A stretch of 64,000 nucleotides of DNA from Mucilaginibacter empetricola (GTDB lineage: Bacteria; Bacteroidota; Bacteroidia; Sphingobacteriales; Sphingobacteriaceae). Location of the stretch: NCBI RefSeq assembly GCF_024808665.1, contig NZ_JANUBZ010000001.1, forward strand, positions 744,001-808,000. Reading direction: 5' to 3'. Made by a program: the position numbers and the translations under genes. Each line of letters opens with the position of its first letter. The first letter of the stretch is position 1. Under the pieces are notes generated by a model, which had not been told where the DNA came from, made no database searches, and saw nothing but the letters and a program-made list of their open reading frames with translations. This document shows positions 32,445 to 40,450 of this stretch, piece after piece.

Positions 32445-34103
32445 TTATTTTTTCACCCAGCCGTCTTTCAATGTCACCGTGCGGTTAAACACTAACTTGT
32501 CAGCAGTTGAATTTTTATCGAGCGTAAAATAGCCCTTGCGGATAAACTGATAACCTTTGCCAGGTATAGCATTTTCCAAATCGGCCTCAATGTAGGCGTT
32601 TGGTAAAACGTGCAGACTGGTTGGGTTTAAATATTCTTTAAAGTCGCCGTCTTCGTTAGATGGATCTTCCACACAGAACAAGCGATCATACATCCTAACT
32701 TCGGCAGTTTGCGCGTGTGGGACACTCACCCAATGGATAGTTCCTTTTACATTGATGCCGCTGGTATCATTACCCGATTTTGATTCGGGAATATAGGTAC
32801 AGTATATTTCGGTCACATTGCCATCAGCATCCTTTACAAAACTATCACACTTAACAATATAGGCACTTTTTAACCTTGCCATCAGGCCAACACCCAGGCG
32901 GAAGAATTTCTTAGGCGGTTCTTCCATAAAGTCCTCGCGCTCAATCCATAATTCACGACTAAAAGGGATATCCCTGCCGCCTTCGCCACCCTCAACTTCG
33001 GGGTTATTCTCGCTGAACATGGTTTCAGTTTGCCCCTCGGGATAATTGGTGATGATCATCTTAATAGGATCCAACACAGCCATACGGCGCCACGCCGTTT
33101 TATTCAAATCCTCGCGAATACAGAACTCCAGCAAACTCACGTCTATCATATTTTCGCGTTTGGCTACGCCGATGCGTTCGCAAAATTCACGGATGGATGC
33201 AGGTGTATAACCCCTGCGGCGTAAACCGCTTATAGTCGGCATACGCGGATCATCCCAACCGTCAACATGCTTATCTTCTACCAGTTGCAGCAGCTTACGC
33301 TTGCTCATAACGGTATAGTTAAGGTTTAAACGGGCAAACTCATATTGTTTTGATGGAAATAGCTCCAGTTTTTCAATAAACCAATTGTACAAATCACGGT
33401 GCGGAATAAACTCCAGCGTGCAAATAGAATGGGTAATTTCCTCCATCGCATCCGACTGGCCGTGGGCAAAATCATACATCGGGTAAATACACCAGTCACT
33501 GCCAGTACGGTGGTGATGCGTATGCTTAATACGATACATCAACGGATCGCGCAGGTGCATATTGGGCGATGCTAAATCAACTTTTGCGCGTAATACTTTG
33601 GCTCCGTCGGGATATTTGCCGGCCTTCATATCGGCAAACAATTGCAAGTTTTCTTCTATTGAACGGCTACGATATTGATTGGCAGTACCCGGTTCGGTCG
33701 GTGTGCCTTTTTGTACAGAAATTTCTTCGGCGGTACTATCATCCACATAAGCCAAATCCTTTTTAATCATCGTGACAGCAAAATCATACAGCTTATCAAA
33801 ATAATCAGAGGCGTACAACTCATTGGCCCAGTTAAAGCCCAGCCATTTTACATCTTCCTTAATACTATCTACGTATTCAATATCTTCCTTAGCGGGGTTG
33901 GTATCATCAAAGCGAAGATTGGTTTGGCCGCCATAACGCAATGCCAGCCCGAAGTTTAAACAGATGGATTTGGCGTGGCCGATATGCAGGTAGCCATTAG
34001 GCTCGGGCGGGAAACGCGTTAATACCCTGCCTCCGTTTTTTCCGGCAGCTAAATCTTCCTCAACTATTTCTTCTATGAAATTTAATGCTCTTTCTTCGCT
34101 CAT
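32445..34103 (-). CDS. glnS: Glutamine--tRNA ligase
   Basis: 552 residues, class Ic synthetase. FPPEPNGYLHIGHAKSICLN at about 31-50 holds the HIGH motif, RFDDTNPAKEDIEYVDSI is GlnRS-specific, and YTVMSKRKLLQLV the KMSKS-type motif. The C-terminal half contains the two beta-barrels that read the anticodon (VKGTIHWVSVPHAQTAEVRM, LHVLPNAYIEADL). Direct charging of tRNA-Gln by GlnRS replaces the GatCAB route. The tRNA-Gln(CTG) gene lies 3 kb away on the same strand. Length and start are normal. Confidence 0.96.
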   Translation of the reverse strand: MSEERALNFIEEIVEEDLAAGKNGGRVLTRFPPEPNGYLHIGHAKSICLNFGLALRYGGQTNLRFDDTNPAKEDIEYVDSIKEDVKWLGFNWANELYASDYFDKLYDFAVTMIKKDLAYVDDSTAEEISVQKGTPTEPGTANQYRSRSIEENLQLFADMKAGKYPDGAKVLRAKVDLASPNMHLRDPLMYRIKHTHHHRTGSDWCIYPMYDFAHGQSDAMEEITHSICTLEFIPHRDLYNWFIEKLELFPSKQYEFARLNLNYTVMSKRKLLQLVEDKHVDGWDDPRMPTISGLRRRGYTPASIREFCERIGVAKRENMIDVSLLEFCIREDLNKTAWRRMAVLDPIKMIITNYPEGQTETMFSENNPEVEGGEGGRDIPFSRELWIEREDFMEEPPKKFFRLGVGLMARLKSAYIVKCDSFVKDADGNVTEIYCTYIPESKSGNDTSGINVKGTIHWVSVPHAQTAEVRMYDRLFCVEDPSNEDGDFKEYLNPTSLHVLPNAYIEADLENAIPGKGYQFIRKGYFTLDKNSTADKLVFNRTVTLKDGWVKK

Positions 34104-34278
34104 ATTATTATTTGGAACGCAAAAATAACAATTTCATACTGGTTAGACTAACGAATTGTGAAGCATCCGGTTAGGAAGGGTCGGCTGACAAGATTTATAG
34201 AAGATTGACTGACAATACTTCATTAACGAATTGCAAACCCCTCCGTCAGCTGGCAGAGGGGGCAATTATCCTATTTTA

Positions 34279-35394
34279 CTATAAATTGCAATTGGGATCA
34301 ACATTCCAGTTGCCGGGGCCGCACAGTGCGTTCACCATATTTTCCATTAAACCAAGGCTGGCCGGCTGATTTTCATAATCAAACATCATCCCACCCTCAT
34401 AACCTTGTGTCACAATCTCTTCGCTAACCGGGCCTACCGTTGGCCATTGAGATTGAAACCTGCTTTCGGCAGAAAAACCCAAAACAAGTTGATTCTTATT
34501 CATACCATAGCTAACATAAGGAGCCAAACGACTATCCGGGCCGCCACCATAGTAGCTCATTTCCCAGCCATAATTTAAATTTTGAGCCAGTGTATGTCCA
34601 TTCCACGAACCGCTGAACGGACCATAGTCGGACCATAAAGCCTTGGAAATAATTTTATCGGGCATCATTTGCCGCATAATGGTGGTAACCATCGGCAGCG
34701 AAGTGTTATTAGGCTGTCCGGTACTGTATTCGTCATCAATATCAATACCATCTAAACCATATAAATCCACTATATCTTTTTTCAGATAGGCGGCAAAGTC
34801 GGTAGCATCTTTTTGACTGGTAAATTCCGACCATCCTACTTGCGCCCATCCATTTAAAACAGTAAGCAATACAGTGATGCCTTTATCCCGTAACTGTTTT
34901 ACCGCTCCGCTTTGCAGCACCGCCAATATGTTTGGGTTTAAAGGCTCTGTAGTAGGCGGATTATTATTATTTGCCCGCAGATAGGGCAATTCATTACTTG
35001 CATAATTGCCCCCAAATATGGAAACCACGTCAATTGCGGGCAGGCCGCCAGCTGTTTGGTAACAGGCAATATTTTGAAATTGCTGCACATTAGCCGGGCT
35101 AATGTAAATAACCGACATTTCATCTTTCTGATAAGTATCGCATTGCGGCGCACTGCCATACCAGGGCTCACCGCTAAAAAATACGGCATCGCCGGGTTTG
35201 AATTGCCGGGCCGGATTACCATTTACGGGCTCCAGGTACATCCCCTGTCGGCAGTAAAAGAAAAAGGTAATATTGGGGTTAAGCAAGGCAATTCTGCATG
35301 CCTGCTCGGGTGTGGTATTTGAAACCTGCTTAATGAGGTTGCTCCAATTGGCTCCTGCGTACATGGCCACATTGGCATTTTTTTTCCATGGCAT
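34279..35394 (-). CDS. GH18-family endo-beta-N-acetylglucosaminidase-like enzyme
   Basis: 371 residues, no signal peptide or lipobox. The C-terminal 260 residues are a GH18 TIM barrel: IDVVSIFGGNYASNELPYLR, GITVLLTVLNGWAQVGWSEF and the catalytic DGIDIDDEYS, in which the final Glu is the proton donor. The layout is closest to endo-H/F-type enzymes that cut chitobiose cores of N-glycans. The first 110 residues (PWKKNANVAMYAGANWSNLI, then NPNITFFFYCRQGMYLEPVN and FKPGDAVFFSGEPWYGSAPQ) form an extra domain I do not recognise. Its leader carries ACCTAAACC exactly 8 nt before the ATG, shared with the lipase at 50967 and complementary to the candidate sRNA. Confidence 0.85.
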   Translation of the reverse strand: MPWKKNANVAMYAGANWSNLIKQVSNTTPEQACRIALLNPNITFFFYCRQGMYLEPVNGNPARQFKPGDAVFFSGEPWYGSAPQCDTYQKDEMSVIYISPANVQQFQNIACYQTAGGLPAIDVVSIFGGNYASNELPYLRANNNNPPTTEPLNPNILAVLQSGAVKQLRDKGITVLLTVLNGWAQVGWSEFTSQKDATDFAAYLKKDIVDLYGLDGIDIDDEYSTGQPNNTSLPMVTTIMRQMMPDKIISKALWSDYGPFSGSWNGHTLAQNLNYGWEMSYYGGGPDSRLAPYVSYGMNKNQLVLGFSAESRFQSQWPTVGPVSEEIVTQGYEGGMMFDYENQPASLGLMENMVNALCGPGNWNVDPNCNL

Positions 35395-35402
35395 AACTGA
35401 TA

Positions 35403-35411
35403 GGTTTAGGT
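35403..35411 (-). promoter_or_regulatory. Leader motif ACCTAAACC, possible sRNA target
   Basis: On the minus strand ACCTAAACC lies 8 nt before the GH18 start codon, followed by TATCAGTT. It pairs perfectly with GGTTTAGGT in the linker of both candidate sRNA copies; with a one-base bulge the pairing extends through TATCA. Confidence 0.45.
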
Positions 35412-35554
35412 GGTTAATAATTGACTTGTTATAAACGAAAGACGTTGATTAAAATAAACGCTCCGTTTTAAATAACAATATAAATTTATGGATAAGCTTT
35501 ATTAAACCGACCGGGTAAAAACACCCTTTTTATTTGGTGAAAAAACTAAAAACA

Positions 35555-35588
35555 AAAAAGGTGCTGCACATATGTGCAGCACCTTTTT
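35555..35588 (-). terminator. Perfect 34-bp palindromic terminator
   Basis: AAAAAGGTGCTGCACA-TA-TGTGCAGCACCTTTTT. It lies 20 bp after the SDR stop codon on the minus strand, with T-runs on both strands. Confidence 0.85.
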
Positions 35589-35608
35589 AATATGCCATGC
35601 TTTGTTAA

Positions 35609-36418
35609 TTATTTTATTCCGTAATGGTCGTTCATTAATTTTTCGAAGATGCCGCCTGGCAATACACGTTTTAGGGTAACGGCAATAGTTTGGCCAAATG
35701 CGCCAACCAGGTAACGGTGTGCCGGGCTCGATTTTTCAACTATTTCGCAAAGCTTTTTACCAATAACATCAGGATTAGCACCCACGCTTTCGTCTTTTTC
35801 CATGCTGGCTACGGCGGTGTTATATTCTTTTTCCAATTGCTCATTTTTTATCGGGAAAGCTACTTTCGCGCGGTTTTGGGTAAAGTCTGATTTAAAATCG
35901 CCCGGGTTAATCAGGGTTACTTTTACACCGGTGTTACGCAGCTCCATCCGCAAGCTTTGCGAATAACCTTCAATAGCATATTTTGATGCGCTGTATAAAG
36001 CCTGGTAAGGCAAGCCAAATAAACCGGCTAATGAGCTGATATTAATTACCAATCCATTTTTAGCTTCAATCATTTTTGGTAATACGGCGCTGCTTACTCT
36101 TATCACCCCAAAAAAGTTAACTTCAAATTGTTGTTTAGCACTTTCAACAGGCATAGCATAAGCCGGACCAGTTACACCGTTACCGGCATTGTTAACCAAC
36201 ACATCAATTTTGCCTTCGGCTTTAATAATCTGGTCAACCGCAGCTTTTACAGATGCATCGTCAGTTACATCTAACTGGATAGGTTTAAATGATACTGATT
36301 TTAAACGACTGATATCGCGGCTTGAACCATAAACTGTATGACCTTTAGCCTGTAGTGCGTTTGCACATGCTAAACCAATGCCCGATGATGCACCGGTTAC
36401 TAAAATTACTTTGCCCAT
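35609..36418 (-). CDS. SDR family oxidoreductase
   Basis: 269 residues, classical SDR. VTGASSGIGLACANALQAKG at about 6-25 is the cofactor loop, SSRD near 33 suggests NADP, and NNAGNG is at about 80-85. NISSLAGLFGLPYQALYSAS gives the catalytic Ser and Tyr, then K in SASKYA. The C-terminal part (GAFGQTIAVTLKRVLPGGIF) resembles short-chain dehydrogenases acting on retinol- or steroid-like or lipid carbonyls; the substrate is unknown. Monocistronic, ended by a perfect palindromic terminator, divergent from the methyltransferase gene. Confidence 0.92.
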   Translation of the reverse strand: MGKVILVTGASSGIGLACANALQAKGHTVYGSSRDISRLKSVSFKPIQLDVTDDASVKAAVDQIIKAEGKIDVLVNNAGNGVTGPAYAMPVESAKQQFEVNFFGVIRVSSAVLPKMIEAKNGLVINISSLAGLFGLPYQALYSASKYAIEGYSQSLRMELRNTGVKVTLINPGDFKSDFTQNRAKVAFPIKNEQLEKEYNTAVASMEKDESVGANPDVIGKKLCEIVEKSSPAHRYLVGAFGQTIAVTLKRVLPGGIFEKLMNDHYGIK

Positions 36419-36547
36419 TTTTTTGTGAAGCTTAAAAAATTGATTTATTTAAGATTATGCCATAAAAATGCAACAAATATAGGAGCGAAAAAAATGTTTT
36501 TTTATTCTGCTGCCCGTCAGGCCGTATGGCTTTATTACCTTAGCCTT

Positions 36548-37159
36548 ATGCAAAACCAATTGAAACAGCTTTATGGCAATATTGATATTTACCTTTTTGA
36601 TCAGCTTTTAAAAGGCACGTATGATAATTGCACCCGTATACTGGATGCCGGTTGTGGCGGCGGCCGCAACCTGGTTTATTTTTTACGGAATAGTTTTGAG
36701 GTCTATGGCATCGATCCGAATGCTGATGCAGTGGCGGCTGTTAAAGAGCTATCACAAAAAATATCGCCCAATAATTCAGCGGACAATTTTAAACAGGCAT
36801 CTGCCGAAAACCTGCCTTTTGAGGGTACGTTTTTTGATTTGGTAATTAGCAGTGCAGTACTACATTTTGCTCATAATGAACCGCATTTTGATAATATGCT
36901 CCGTTCCATGTGGCGTGTGCTGAAACCCGGGGGCTATTTCTTTGCCCGGCTGGCTTCAGACATTGGTATCGAAAAATTGGTAAAGCCACTAGGCAATAAC
37001 CGTTATTTATTGCCCGATGGATCGGAACGTTACCTGGTAAATGAAGAAACACTTTTGAAATATACCAGCGAGCTGGGCGGCTATCTGCACGAGCCAATAA
37101 AAACAACCAATGTGCAAAATTTGCGATGTATGACAACCTGGTGCCTGCAAAAGAAATGA
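36548..37159 (+). CDS. Class I SAM-dependent methyltransferase
   Basis: 203 residues from ATG 36548. The frame is open from 36425, but that start would lie 7 bp from the divergent SDR start and adds a basic stretch untypical of the family. ILDAGCGGGRNLVYFLR at about 31-47 is motif I, YGIDPNADAV motif II, FDLVISSAVLHFAH motif IV and LKPGGYFFARLAS the post-motif strand, as in the UbiE/Methyltransf_11 group. The substrate is unknown. Nothing in the neighbourhood (SDR, tRNA-Gln) indicates a pathway. Confidence 0.87.
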   Translation: MQNQLKQLYGNIDIYLFDQLLKGTYDNCTRILDAGCGGGRNLVYFLRNSFEVYGIDPNADAVAAVKELSQKISPNNSADNFKQASAENLPFEGTFFDLVISSAVLHFAHNEPHFDNMLRSMWRVLKPGGYFFARLASDIGIEKLVKPLGNNRYLLPDGSERYLVNEETLLKYTSELGGYLHEPIKTTNVQNLRCMTTWCLQKK

Positions 37160-37185
37160 TTTAAAGGGATGGTATATAATATAAG

Positions 37186-37256
37186 TTTTCCTGCAAGGGC
37201 TCGAACCTCAATCCTCAGAGCCAGAATCTGATGTGTTACCATTACACCACAGGAAA
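37186..37256 (-). tRNA. tRNA-Gln (anticodon CTG)
   Basis: A full cloverleaf reads on the minus strand: acceptor TTTCCTG/CAGGAAA, D arm GTGT-AATGGTA-ACAC, anticodon arm TCAGA-TTCTGGC-TCTGA (anticodon CTG), and T arm TGAGG-TTCGAGC-CCTTG with two wobble pairs. The discriminator is A; CCA is not encoded. A probable promoter lies 44 bp upstream. It would read CAG codons. Confidence 0.92.
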
Positions 37257-37299
37257 ATAACAGGTGGGTGTTAAAAATTAGCTGGCAGTATTACTACTA

Positions 37300-37307
37300 C
37301 AAATATA
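37300..37307 (-). promoter_or_regulatory. -7 promoter box TATATTTG for tRNA-Gln
   Basis: Minus-strand TATATTTG, with TTG 22 bp further upstream (37330-37332) as possible -33 element. It places the transcription start about 35 nt before the mature tRNA. Confidence 0.55.
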
Positions 37308-37353
37308 AGCAAATGTGATTTATTTGTTTCAATAGCAACACAAAGATTACATG

Positions 37354-37860
37354 CTACTTAAATACTTTTAAAATAGATTTCCAAAACCAGCTTTCGTCCG
37401 CTTTAAGCATCGTTTCAAGGGTTTTGTCAACATTTTTGGCCAGTTTATTAATATCGGTTACTGATTTGTGGAAGGTTTTATAATCAGCATCTTTCTCATT
37501 GCCTTTAACTGCCGATAACTCATCCAGTATTTTGATAATAGGATCCAGTTCGCGCTTACGGCGCTCTTTAGCCACCTGCCGGGCAATATTCCAGGAATCT
37601 TTATCGGCATAAAAATATTCCTTACGCTCGCCTTGTTTAAGCTGCTTTTCCACCAGCCCCCAGCTAATCAAGTCGCGCAGGGTCATATTGGCATTTCCGC
37701 GCGAAATACTTAGCTGCTCCATTATCTCTTCGGTGGTTAATGCCTCCGGCGTAATTAACAACAGCGCATGCACCTGCGCCATAGTACGGTTTATCCCCCA
37801 TTCTGAACCGAGTTTGCCCCAGGCTTCTATAAACTTTTGTCGGGCTTCTGTTAATTCCAT
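37354..37860 (-). CDS. GbsR/MarR-family transcriptional regulator
   Basis: 168 residues. FIEAWGKLGSEWGINRTMAQ, HALLLITPEALTTEEIMEQL and SISRGNANMTLRDLISWGLV form the winged HTH of the GbsR branch of MarR-like regulators. ERKEYFYADKDSWNIARQVA and a long C-terminal helix complete the dimer domain. A perfect 20-bp palindrome lies 24 bp upstream of the start codon, so it is probably autoregulated. In Bacteroidota such proteins often precede membrane-lipid or osmolyte genes, but here the nearest gene upstream is separated by an R1 repeat. Confidence 0.9.
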   Translation of the reverse strand: MELTEARQKFIEAWGKLGSEWGINRTMAQVHALLLITPEALTTEEIMEQLSISRGNANMTLRDLISWGLVEKQLKQGERKEYFYADKDSWNIARQVAKERRKRELDPIIKILDELSAVKGNEKDADYKTFHKSVTDINKLAKNVDKTLETMLKADESWFWKSILKVFK

Positions 37861-37884
37861 TTACAAAGATACCTTTTTATTAAA

Positions 37885-37904
37885 CTTTCAAAATATTTTG
37901 AAAG
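37885..37904. promoter_or_regulatory. Perfect 20-bp palindrome, GbsR-type operator
   Basis: CTTTCAAAATATTTTGAAAG, 24 bp before the regulator's start codon. This type of TTTCAAAAT palindrome accompanies GbsR-like genes in related bacteria, as far as I recall. Confidence 0.75.
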
Positions 37905-37911
37905 CTTCGTA

Positions 37912-38075
37912 GCCTCACCCTGCCCTCTCCAACCGCGTGCCGCCTTAGCTTTAGCGGTGGCGCAAGGAGAGGGTTCTAAAAAAAGCGCGAAGTTAAAGTC
38001 TTCTCCTTTGGAGAGGATTTAGGTGAGGCCAACCGGGTGAGTCCATTCTGCGATTTGCATTAGCGGTATTATTAT
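37912..38075. repeat. R1 repeat in reverse orientation plus partial second repeat
   Basis: 37912-38030 is a full R1 copy read in reverse relative to 14111: GCCTCACCCTGCCCTCTCCA, then CGTGCCGCCTTAGCTTTAGC, GGAGAGGGTTC, and TCTCC-TTT-GGAGA ending GGTGAGGCC. 38034-38075 carries GGGTGAGTCCATTCTGC and GCATTAGCGG, a fragment of the repeat near 24510-24600. Confidence 0.8.
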
Positions 38076-38116
38076 TTAAATTTGACTAACCAATCTAACA
38101 ACCTAAAATATTCATC

Positions 38117-39043
38117 ATGGAAAAACAAAATTTTTCGAGGCGGCGCTTTATCGGCACCGGCATGCTTGCAGCTGCGGGCATGGCTTTAGCCTCAAAAAGT
38201 TCTTTTGCAAGTGCCGTTTTCGCAAAATCAAAACCTAATTCAAAATTTAACGGCGTTCAAATTGGTGTGATCACCTATTCTTACAGAAGCATGCCGGGCT
38301 CTATTCAGCAAATACTACAGTATTGTATTGATAGCAACATAAACGCTGTTGAATTAATGGGCGATGCAGCCGAGGCTTATGCCGGAGCACCTAAGCGCGA
38401 TGGTAGCGATGACTTTAACGCCAAACTTGCCAACTGGCGTGAAAACACCGTTATGGATAGTTTTTTTGAAATACGCAAAATGTTTAACGAGGCCGGGATA
38501 AATATTTACGCCTGGAAACCTAATGCACTTGGCACCAAAAACACCGACGGCGAAATTGATTACGCCTTCAACGCCGGCAAGGCTCTTGGATGTTCACATG
38601 TAACAGTTGAATTGCCAGATGCTCTGCAAACGCAGCGCCTGGGTGACATTGCCGAAAAGCACGACATGATGGTAGGCTATCATGCCCACACACAGGCTAC
38701 ACCTACTTTATGGGATATTGCTCTTAGCCAGTCGGCGCATAATGGTATTAATTTAGATATTGGTCATTATACCGCAGGGACTAGCTCAAGCCCGGTTGAT
38801 TTTATCTTGAAAAACCACAAACGCATTTTAAGTATGCACATTAAGGACCGTAAGTTTCACGACGGCCCTAATATGCCATGGGGCGAAGGCGATACGCCTA
38901 TAAAAGAAGTATTGGCCTTGATGAAGAAAAACGATTACAAATTTCCGGCAACCATTGAGCTGGAATATAAAATACCTGATGGCTCTGACGCGGTTAAAGA
39001 AGTGATTAAATGCCGCGAGTACGCTAAAAATGCTTTAGCCTAA
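38117..39043 (+). CDS. Tat-exported sugar isomerase/epimerase-like TIM-barrel protein
   Basis: 308 residues. Twin-arginine signal SRRRFIG at 7-13 with a hydrophobic stretch to about 32. The mature domain is the AP-endonuclease-2/xylose-isomerase-like barrel: GVQIGVITYSYRSMPGSIQQ, NAVELMGDAAEAY, HVTVELPDALQTQRLGDIAE, GYHAHTQATPTLWD, NLDIGHYTAGTSSSPVDFIL and SMHIKDRKFHDGPNMPWGEG. Glu, His, Asp and Glu residues in these strands form the metal site. It acts in the periplasm on an unknown sugar. The leader has ACCTAAA shortly before the ATG. A strong terminator follows. Confidence 0.9.
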   Translation: MEKQNFSRRRFIGTGMLAAAGMALASKSSFASAVFAKSKPNSKFNGVQIGVITYSYRSMPGSIQQILQYCIDSNINAVELMGDAAEAYAGAPKRDGSDDFNAKLANWRENTVMDSFFEIRKMFNEAGINIYAWKPNALGTKNTDGEIDYAFNAGKALGCSHVTVELPDALQTQRLGDIAEKHDMMVGYHAHTQATPTLWDIALSQSAHNGINLDIGHYTAGTSSSPVDFILKNHKRILSMHIKDRKFHDGPNMPWGEGDTPIKEVLALMKKNDYKFPATIELEYKIPDGSDAVKEVIKCREYAKNALA

Positions 39044-39065
39044 GCTTATATCCATGTAATTACTG

Positions 39066-39112
39066 AAGCAGCATTAATGATTAGCCCCAATCATTAATGC
39101 TGCTTTTTTTTG
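39066..39112 (+). terminator. Strong rho-independent terminator
   Basis: AGCAGCATTAATGATT and AATCATTAATGCTGCT form a perfect 16-bp stem around AGCCCC, followed by TTTTTTT. Confidence 0.9.
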
Positions 39113-39117
39113 GAATC

Positions 39118-39146
39118 AGTATTTTATATTTGAATACTAACTATTC
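39118..39146 (+). promoter_or_regulatory. Promoter box with overlapping inverted repeats
   Basis: TATATTTG at 39125-39132 is a -7 box 17 bp before the ATG at 39150. AGTATT (39118-39123) and AATACT (39133-39138) flank it, and GAATA-CTAAC-TATTC (39132-39146) follows. These could be binding sites of the encoded regulator. Confidence 0.55.
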
Positions 39147-39149
39147 AAA

Positions 39150-40133
39150 ATGAAAGAGATTGTTTTAATTATTCACGAGGATGTTACCTTATCAACCATA
39201 ACCGGGGCTATGGATATGTTGATCCATACCAACAATCTTTTTACACAAAATAAAAAGCCATTGCCCTTTAAAATCAGCCTGACCGGCGAGATAAGTGACC
39301 GTAATGTTTTACCGCTATCATCGCCATTTGTACAGTACCATGTTATAGGCGACATTAAAAAGGCCGATTTGATTATTGTGCCAGCATTTTATGGCGATCG
39401 TGATGTGACATTAAAAAAGCATCAAAACATAATAAATTGGATAACCCAAATGCACGGCAATGGCTCGGAAGTTGCCAGTATGTGTTCGGGCTGCTATTTT
39501 TTGGCCGAGGCTGGTTTGCTAAACGGGCATTCGTGCACAGCGCATTGGAATGATATGGATGATATTTTACGCAGATACCCGGAGGTGAATTTTTTATCAG
39601 ACATGGTGATAACCGATCAGGATGGTATTTATACCAGCGGTGGCGCTTTTTCGTCGTTAAACCTTATCCTCTATCTTATTGATAAGTTTTGCGGAAAAGA
39701 GGTCGGTATTGGGGCCAGCAAAATGTTCTCGCTGGATATGGACCGCGTAAAACAATCGCATTTTGCGGTATTTAAGGGTCAAAGGCAACACCGCGACGAT
39801 GAGATACAAAAAGCACAAACCTTTATTGAACAAAACCATCACCTGCAAATAAACATTGATGAAATTGCCGGAAACTCCAACATGAGCAAACGGAATTTTA
39901 TACGGCGCTTTAAAAAAGCTACACACAATACACCTTTTGAATATTTGCAAAGGGTAAAAATAGAATCAGCCAAAAAAGCATTAGAACAAGGAGCCCAAAA
40001 CATTAATGCATTGATGTACGATGCCGGTTATAACGACATTAAAACGTTTCGCGAAGTTTTTAAAAAGATAACCGGCCTTACCCCACAGGATTATCGCCGG
40101 AAATATAACCGCGTTATTTCAATACCCGATTAA
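39150..40133 (+). CDS. GlxA-family AraC-type regulator (DJ-1/PfpI domain)
   Basis: 327 residues. The N-terminal DJ-1/PfpI-like domain (1-190) shows DLIIVPAFYGD and VASMCSGCYFLAEAGLLNGH with the nucleophile-elbow Cys, followed by CTAHW, but it usually acts only as a sensor. The C-terminal HTH pair is canonical: NIDEIAGNSNMSKRNFIRRF and NINALMYDAGYNDIKTFREV, ending FKKITGLTPQDYRRKY. GlxA-like regulators respond to small amines or carbonyl compounds. It has its own promoter, with inverted repeats around the start site. It converges on the noncoding unit at 40134-40289. Confidence 0.92.
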   Translation: MKEIVLIIHEDVTLSTITGAMDMLIHTNNLFTQNKKPLPFKISLTGEISDRNVLPLSSPFVQYHVIGDIKKADLIIVPAFYGDRDVTLKKHQNIINWITQMHGNGSEVASMCSGCYFLAEAGLLNGHSCTAHWNDMDDILRRYPEVNFLSDMVITDQDGIYTSGGAFSSLNLILYLIDKFCGKEVGIGASKMFSLDMDRVKQSHFAVFKGQRQHRDDEIQKAQTFIEQNHHLQINIDEIAGNSNMSKRNFIRRFKKATHNTPFEYLQRVKIESAKKALEQGAQNINALMYDAGYNDIKTFREVFKKITGLTPQDYRRKYNRVISIPD

Positions 40134-40166
40134 AAAAAAGAAGCGCTCCTGATGGGCAGGAACGCT
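40134..40166 (-). terminator. Terminator of minus-strand noncoding unit
   Basis: On the minus strand AGCG-T-TCCTG-CCCAT-CAGGA-G-CGCT (nine pairs, one mismatch) is followed by TTCTTTTTTTT. The T-run is on the minus side, so it ends transcription coming from 40289 rather than the AraC-type gene. Confidence 0.8.
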
Positions 40167-40289
40167 GATCTAACCAATTATAAACCTATATGATAGAGAG
40201 AGAGGTTACAGGGGATGGATTCGAACCATCATCTTACTACCGACTAACCCCCTGTGATATTGCAGACAACAACATAATTACCGCCTGAT
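40134..40289 (-). ncRNA. Candidate noncoding RNA with armless tRNA-like fold
   Basis: Minus-strand unit of about 155 nt between a well-formed promoter (40296-40327) and a terminator. At 40256-40207 it contains a tRNA-like structure: acceptor-like ACAGGGG pairing with CCCCTGT (one C shared with the T stem), D-loop-like TTAGTCGGTAG, and a perfect T arm GATGG-TTCGAAT-CCATC. There is no anticodon arm, only about 18 nt between the acceptor and T arm. It could be a decayed tRNA, an att-site remnant or a tRNA-derived regulatory RNA. The 5' part has a possible GCAGA/TCTGC stem. Confidence 0.6.
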
Positions 40290-40295
40290 CTGCTA

Positions 40296-40327
40296 CAAAT
40301 GTAATAACAATAATTTAAACTACAAAA
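40296..40327 (-). promoter_or_regulatory. Promoter of minus-strand noncoding unit
   Basis: Minus-strand TTTTG (40327-40323), 19-bp spacer, TACATTTG (40303-40296): both Bacteroidota elements at ideal spacing. The predicted start is near 40289. The rest of the gap to 40450 is AT-rich with no further signal. Confidence 0.7.
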
Positions 40328-40450
40328 TCTATAGATTAAATAGTTTATTTTTACTTTTCAATTATATTTGGATAGAAGCAATCTGTTTTAATTATTTATT
40401 AGGGGATGAGAGGGGCTATTTATTTGTCCATTCAGGCAACATCATAAAGC

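Noticed and set aside
36425..36547. Upstream start of the methyltransferase
   Set aside because: It would begin 7 bp from the divergent SDR start, leaving no promoter, and adds an atypical basic leader.
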